Assembly: GCA_949514915.1 (NCBI GenBank)
Contig: CATFLP010000048.1
Span: 1-46,507 of the forward strand
Direction: 5' to 3'
From: Methanobacteriota archaeon
Lineage (GTDB): Archaea; Thermoplasmatota; Poseidoniia; Poseidoniales; Poseidoniaceae
Length of the DNA stretch: 46,507 nucleotides
In this document: positions 42,777 through 46,507 of the stretch, one piece after another
Position numbering within the stretch: the first letter of the stretch is position 1
How the letters are laid out: every line of letters begins with the position of its first letter
The notes under the pieces: generated by a model
The model's database searches: none
Seen by the model: the letters and a program-made list of their open reading frames with translations, nothing else
Told to the model about the DNA's origin: nothing
Made by a program: the position numbers and the translations under genes

Positions 42777-43942
42777 TCTTCTTCACCTATTGCTCCTAAG
42801 TCTTCAAAAATACCGTTTTTGATGTGTTTTTTCCAATCATATAGCCACCTGTCTGTATTAGGATCCCATTCGTCCCAAGTTGGAATTTCTTCTAGAATTT
42901 TTAATTTTGAAGGAGGTACAATTCCTGGTACAATGAATGCTTTTTGTTTATCTAATGGGTATGGATTACGAAGATTAAAACCGAGAACGCCAAGAATTGC
43001 TCTAGCTACATACCATGTTGCTTGAGGATTCCATCCATGTGCAATTTTAATTACCACTCCTAAACCTTCAGGAAAATCATCATGAATAATTGAAAGACCT
43101 AGTAATCCATCAGCACCTTCCTTTGCTAGAACTTTACCGTCACAAGATTTTATTATGGTTGAATCTAATCGATTAAAACCGCCAATTAAATCTGGATTTT
43201 TAATCATTGAATCCCAAATCCAATCTGAGTTTTTATCACGTACTAAATAAGAAAAAAGTATTGCCAATTCATTTACAGTATTGGAAACAGTCGGCAATCC
43301 ACAACCATCTTTACCTACTTTTAATGGCTCCCAATCTTCACCTAATATCTTTTTTAGATTTAACAAATAATGTTGAAAAACTTCGTGACCAGGTAGTGTA
43401 TATCCAGCGCGATTCCAACCTTTTAATTTACATCCTTTGAGAATTGCTGCATGTTCTCCTGAACATGTATGATACCATCTTCTTGGCCTTCTTACCTGAC
43501 GTCCAAATTGAACCAAGGGTGTGTCTAATGGAGTTTGCATTAATCCCCATTCTGCTTCTTTAAGAAGTGATTGAGCAGATGCAACATGTTCAGTATCTCC
43601 ATTATGGCTAGATACAGAAATTGCTTTTTGTTCCCATGTGGTTTCAGACTCAAGAATTTTAGCAAATGTTTTCATCATTATAGGCTTCATCATTGAACGT
43701 CCGTAACAAAGAACATTACCCCCAAAAGAATGTATTATTTCATTCCCGTGTGCCCATGCAACAGCACCATGAATAGTAGTTTCAGAAACACCATTTCTCC
43801 GATAATCAACAAGAGGTTGCCAATTAACATCTCTTCCTGTAGCAATGCCTTTTTCTGATTTTCCAAGTGGGGACTCAGGATATACTTCACTGCCTGGTTT
43901 CCCAGGAGATACTGCAGTTTTTTGCTCATGTTTTATACTCAT
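42773..43942 (-). CDS. Asparaginase II (AnsA/ReAV-like) family amidohydrolase with an altered metal-site residue
   Basis: 389 residues, PF06089-type. Ser83 and Lys86 in RSMMKPIMM correspond to the catalytic SxxK, and SSHNGD carries the second Ser. HTCSGEHAAIL corresponds to the family CSGKHAAM: Cys160 is kept but the Lys that helps bind zinc in Rhizobium etli ReAV is Glu163 here. Another Cys is kept in GKDGCGLPTVS. The enzyme family releases ammonia from asparagine, but the change and the location in a run of oxidative catabolic genes suggest a different amide substrate. It starts 10 nt after the luciferase-like gene and overlaps the aldehyde dehydrogenase start. Confidence 0.85.
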   Translation of the reverse strand: MSIKHEQKTAVSPGKPGSEVYPESPLGKSEKGIATGRDVNWQPLVDYRRNGVSETTIHGAVAWAHGNEIIHSFGGNVLCYGRSMMKPIMMKTFAKILESETTWEQKAISVSSHNGDTEHVASAQSLLKEAEWGLMQTPLDTPLVQFGRQVRRPRRWYHTCSGEHAAILKGCKLKGWNRAGYTLPGHEVFQHYLLNLKKILGEDWEPLKVGKDGCGLPTVSNTVNELAILFSYLVRDKNSDWIWDSMIKNPDLIGGFNRLDSTIIKSCDGKVLAKEGADGLLGLSIIHDDFPEGLGVVIKIAHGWNPQATWYVARAILGVLGFNLRNPYPLDKQKAFIVPGIVPPSKLKILEEIPTWDEWDPNTDRWLYDWKKHIKNGIFEDLGAIGEEE

Positions 43943-43952
43943 ATGATCAACT

Positions 43953-45188
43953 TTATTTTGTAAAATGAGGCGCTACTAATTTCATGAAAGAAGTCATATT
44001 TCTACAAACTCTTTCGGAATTATGGTTGAAGAAATCAAACCAAGTCATTAACCTATCATCTGGATGAAATCTTTCTTTTATTTGTTTAATGATTTCTTCA
44101 GAATCACCAATTAATGCATTATTTGCTGCCTTTGAAATCTTTTCAGGATCAATAGTTCCTTCAAGGGCATTCCAATAACTTCCTAAGGCTTCCTCAGCTT
44201 CTTTTTTTGCTTCTATATTTTTCTCTTCTTTAGACAAACCTTCTTCTTCATTAATAAAAACAAATACAGTTCTAGGCATATTTCTTCTTTCCCAAGTCCC
44301 TCCATCTTCATGATAATCTTCTTTCATTCTTTTGTGAGTTGAATCAATAATCTCAGGAGAGGTAATTGAGAGATTGAATACATTAACTGGATAAATTGTA
44401 TTGCAAAATTTCTGTGCATTTGGATCATGAGTACCAGCTATTAGATTTAAAAGCCCTCGATCCCACTTTTGAGGAATTGTTTTTATTTTCTCAAATTCCC
44501 ATCTATTGGGTATGTTAATATGGGTACTTTTTTCTGAATTTTGTTCAGATTCCATTTTTGAATTTTGTACACTCTCCCATGATTCATCATCTCTAAAAAG
44601 ATCCCTTGTTAACACTGTTTTACGAATATCTTCACTAGAAATCACATCTCCGCGAATTAACCTTAAGAAAATATCACATGCTTCTAGGAATATTTGACTA
44701 CGTAATACAGGCCATGCTGCATCTTCAACATTGTTTCTTGGAACTATTCCATATGGTCTGGCCATAAATTCAAAACGTCCTGATGAAAAACCAATGTTTA
44801 ATTTTCTATTTTCGTTTTTATTTAGTCCGTGTAAGGCAAGAAATGCACCAATTCTTTCAGCCATTCCAATTGGTCCACCGTTACAAAAAATACTCATTAC
44901 AGCACTACCAACTTCGATATTTTTTGTTCTAGCAAACATTTGATGTGCTAATTGAAAGAAATCTGTGCATAAACCTACTTCTCCTTGCCAGTGAGGTATA
45001 ACTGGTTTTTTGTTTAATTTTTGAGTTTCAGTTGAAAGATGAGATTGAGCAACCCATGCGACACCAAATCCAAGATTATCAGCAACTTCTAGTTGCGTAA
45101 AGAAATTTGAGTACATTGTGTCTTCAGAGGGAATAATTCCATTTGCATCAGGAGTTTGACTAATAGAAAAAAAGATATCAAACTCCAT
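43953..45188 (-). CDS. Luciferase-like flavin-dependent monooxygenase
   Basis: 411 residues, bacterial-luciferase (LLM) TIM-barrel type. Family features are the N-terminal strand EFDIFFSISQTPDAN, YSNFFTQLEVADNLGFGVAWVAQSHL, the barrel segment IEVGSAVMSIFCNGGPIGMAERIGA (split: IEVGSAVMSIFCNGGP), and LNIGFSSGRFEFMARPYGI. A long, charged, Ser/Glu-rich insertion at about residues 205-240 (ESVQNSKMESEQNSEKST) is not usual. It probably uses reduced FMN or F420 and O2 to hydroxylate or oxidatively open a substrate. GAGTGAT before ATG 45188 overlaps the stop codon of the SDR gene. RutA, which opens uracil, is in the same superfamily and also works with a RidA protein, an alternative model for this cluster. 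Confidence 0.87.
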   Translation of the reverse strand: MEFDIFFSISQTPDANGIIPSEDTMYSNFFTQLEVADNLGFGVAWVAQSHLSTETQKLNKKPVIPHWQGEVGLCTDFFQLAHQMFARTKNIEVGSAVMSIFCNGGPIGMAERIGAFLALHGLNKNENRKLNIGFSSGRFEFMARPYGIVPRNNVEDAAWPVLRSQIFLEACDIFLRLIRGDVISSEDIRKTVLTRDLFRDDESWESVQNSKMESEQNSEKSTHINIPNRWEFEKIKTIPQKWDRGLLNLIAGTHDPNAQKFCNTIYPVNVFNLSITSPEIIDSTHKRMKEDYHEDGGTWERRNMPRTVFVFINEEEGLSKEEKNIEAKKEAEEALGSYWNALEGTIDPEKISKAANNALIGDSEEIIKQIKERFHPDDRLMTWFDFFNHNSERVCRNMTSFMKLVAPHFTK

Positions 45189-45197
45189 TTAAATCAC

Positions 45198-46004
45198 TCA
45201 TATAGATCTCATTCTTCCGCCATCAACAGCCATACTAACTCCTCTAATTCCTCCACTGGAGGGTAAACACAAGAATGTAATTGCCAATGCGGTTTCTTGA
45301 GGATTAATTAGTCTCTTAATAGGAACTTGTTCAAGCCATTTTTGTTGAATTTCTGAAATATTTCTGCCCGTTTTATCACTAATTGATTTAGCTAGGGAAT
45401 TTAATCTGTCCGTGTCTGTAAAACCAGGTAGTATATTGTTGATTGTAATGCATGGAGGTAATTCTCTTGATAGTGATTTTGACCAAGAAGCCATTGCACC
45501 TCTCAATGTATTTGATAATCCAATATTCTCTATAGGTTCTCTGACTGATGTAGAGATTACATTCACAATTCTACCCATCCCTGATTTTTCCATTCCTGGA
45601 ATTAGCATTTTTGTAATTGTATGCGATGCATGAAGATGTCTTTTGAATGCAGGAATAAATTCTTCAATTTCAGTTTCAAGTAAAGGTCCTCCTGGAGGTC
45701 CAGATGCATTATTAATTAGAATGTGTATTGGTCCATCTAAAAGTAATTCGGATACACACTTTTCTACATTTGCAGTATCTTCTAAATCAAGCGAGAGTGC
45801 TTTTGCAGAACTAGCCCCTAAATTATTTAATTCGCTACATAATTGCTCTAAGGCCTCTTTACTTCTAGAACAAATTATTAGATCCGCTCCTGCTTTAGCC
45901 ATAGCTTGTGCTGCTGCTTTTCCAATGCCTTTTGATGCACCGCATATTAGTGCTCTATATCCTTTTAATGCTGTATTTTTGTATGGAAATTCATCATCTA
46001 TCAT
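45198..46004 (-). CDS. Short-chain dehydrogenase/reductase family protein lacking the usual YxxxK
   Basis: 268 residues. The NAD(P) loop CGASKGIGKAAAQAMAKAGA and the structural INNASGPPGGPL are typical of FabG-like SDRs, and ICSRS after strand 2 suggests NADP. In the active-site helix, however, the sequence is VISTSVREPIENIGLSNTLR: the expected Tyr and Lys of YxxxK are absent, with Asn/Ser and Arg in their place. A subgroup of FabG-like proteins has an NxxR-type helix like this. The C-terminal GGIRGVSMAVDGGRMR is normal. GAGGAG precedes ATG 46004, 21 nt after the formyltransferase gene. Either chemistry is altered or the protein binds without catalysing. Confidence 0.87.
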   Translation of the reverse strand: MIDDEFPYKNTALKGYRALICGASKGIGKAAAQAMAKAGADLIICSRSKEALEQLCSELNNLGASSAKALSLDLEDTANVEKCVSELLLDGPIHILINNASGPPGGPLLETEIEEFIPAFKRHLHASHTITKMLIPGMEKSGMGRIVNVISTSVREPIENIGLSNTLRGAMASWSKSLSRELPPCITINNILPGFTDTDRLNSLAKSISDKTGRNISEIQQKWLEQVPIKRLINPQETALAITFLCLPSSGGIRGVSMAVDGGRMRSI

Positions 46005-46025
46005 TTTAACTCCTCATTTGTATTT

Positions 46026-46507
46026 TTAATCAACATAGTGTTTATAGGTTTCATTTTCTAACTTTTGGTTTACTTTATCAAGAATGTCTTGTGGTGCATT
46101 TCTAAATGTTGGCCAATCACTTTCACCTTGAGAGTGTCTCAATTCATCCCATCGACCTTCATCATAAGCAATTAATGCTTCTTTCATTAATATACCTGCT
46201 AATACCAAGGTTTCATAACAAAGATCTTCGTAAGTCATACCTCTTTTTACTGGGACTTCTCTACGAAGTAATAAATCTCCAGTATCAATTCCGTTATCAC
46301 AGAAATGAGTTGATGAACCAATAGGTATGTCGTGATAAACAGACCATGCAGGAGAAGCAGAGCCTCTGCAATCTGGTAATAATCCTGGATGAGAATTAAT
46401 CACTCCATGTAATGGGTAATCTAGAATTTCTCCACGGATAATTCTTGTTCCTCCAAATACAATTAAATCTAATTCTAAATTTTTAAGATATGGCATAACT
46501 TCTTCAG
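46026..46507 (-). CDS. Formyltransferase (Fmt/PurN-like), C-terminal part, cut by window end
   Basis: The frame is open to the last base of the window, so the N terminus is missing; 160 codons are seen. GVINSHPGLLPDCRGSASP holds the Asn-x-His pair and STHFCDNGIDTGDLLLR the Asp, the catalytic set of 10-formyltetrahydrofolate transferases (methionyl-tRNA formyltransferase, GAR transformylase and sugar-amine formyltransferases). It lacks a recognisable Fmt C-terminal barrel, and WSVYHDIPIGSSTHF resembles the sugar/antibiotic-type members. The acceptor is unknown. It is first in the visible run that leads into the SDR, monooxygenase and dehydrogenase genes. Confidence 0.8.
   Translation of the reverse strand, partial: EEVMPYLKNLELDLIVFGGTRIIRGEILDYPLHGVINSHPGLLPDCRGSASPAWSVYHDIPIGSSTHFCDNGIDTGDLLLRREVPVKRGMTYEDLCYETLVLAGILMKEALIAYDEGRWDELRHSQGESDWPTFRNAPQDILDKVNQKLENETYKHYVD

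Noticed and set aside
1-46507. CRISPR arrays, insertion sequences, integrases, rRNA
   Set aside because: No regularly spaced repeats, transposase or integrase motifs, or rRNA-like blocks were seen on either strand.

Overview
The window is an AT-rich stretch of archaeal chromosome, gene-dense and with no gene-free interval longer than about 300 bases. Archaeal markers are an archaellum (arl/fla) operon, aPelota, the replication factor C small subunit, the archaea-specific amidotransferase subunit GatD, and an elongator tRNA-Met with a 52-nt intron at a canonical bulge-helix-bulge. The other content points to a surface-ocean Marine Group II archaeon (Candidatus Poseidoniales) or a close relative: a membrane pyrophosphatase, an acyl-CoA carboxyltransferase, EndoIII and PolX, thrombospondin-like secreted proteins, and lipoproteins. 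This taxonomic call is inference; no rRNA gene is present.

Layout. (1) 3-7198, plus strand: archaellum operon with the end of an archaellin, a strong hairpin, an unrecognised accessory protein, an oversized ArlF, then ArlG, ArlH, ArlI and ArlJ. (2) 7172-10016, minus strand: a DNA-repair group (PolX, a small membrane protein, endonuclease III) whose end overlaps arlJ. (3) 10094-12743: a small membrane protein, a DxDxDG-repeat surface protein, a NifU-like Fe-S protein and a stand-alone glutamine amidotransferase. (4) 12831-16618: membrane pyrophosphatase, lipoprotein and a serine hydrolase. (5) 23171-16601, minus strand: a mixed run of Fhs, Pelota, a large membrane/alpha-solenoid protein, a GHMP sugar kinase and a glutaredoxin. 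(6) 23256-27994: a divergent shikimate-dehydrogenase homologue, a DUF6159-like membrane protein, the carboxyltransferase and GatD. (7) 28076-28893: tRNA-Met, a PD-(D/E)XK nuclease-like gene, and a palindrome that looks like a tRNA acceptor stem with its body missing. (8) 29005-36591: surface proteins, a secreted cyclophilin, RFC and PanB. (9) 36679-46507, minus strand: an APC transporter ending in two EF-hands, followed by an apparent catabolic cluster.

The most unusual region is 38399-46507. It holds a catalytic LigB-type extradiol dioxygenase subunit and, translationally coupled to it, a second LigB subunit that has lost a metal-ligand His and is fused to a RidA/YjgF deaminase domain. An aldehyde dehydrogenase of the 2-aminomuconic/2-hydroxymuconic semialdehyde type sits next door. 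Together these match three consecutive steps of 2-aminophenol-type meta-cleavage: ring opening, semialdehyde oxidation and deamination. A luciferase-like monooxygenase, an asparaginase-II-family protein, an SDR-family protein with an altered active site and a formyltransferase lie in the same run. I infer a pathway for a nitrogen-containing aromatic or heterocyclic compound; the substrate cannot be read from the sequence.

Translation signals are of two kinds. Operon-internal genes have GGAGG/GGTGA-like sites and several TTG or GTG starts. Some first genes have a TATA-like box about 21-27 nt before the ATG, which suggests leaderless mRNAs. Convergent genes are packed very tightly, and three pairs share a single YTAA tetranucleotide as both stop codons.
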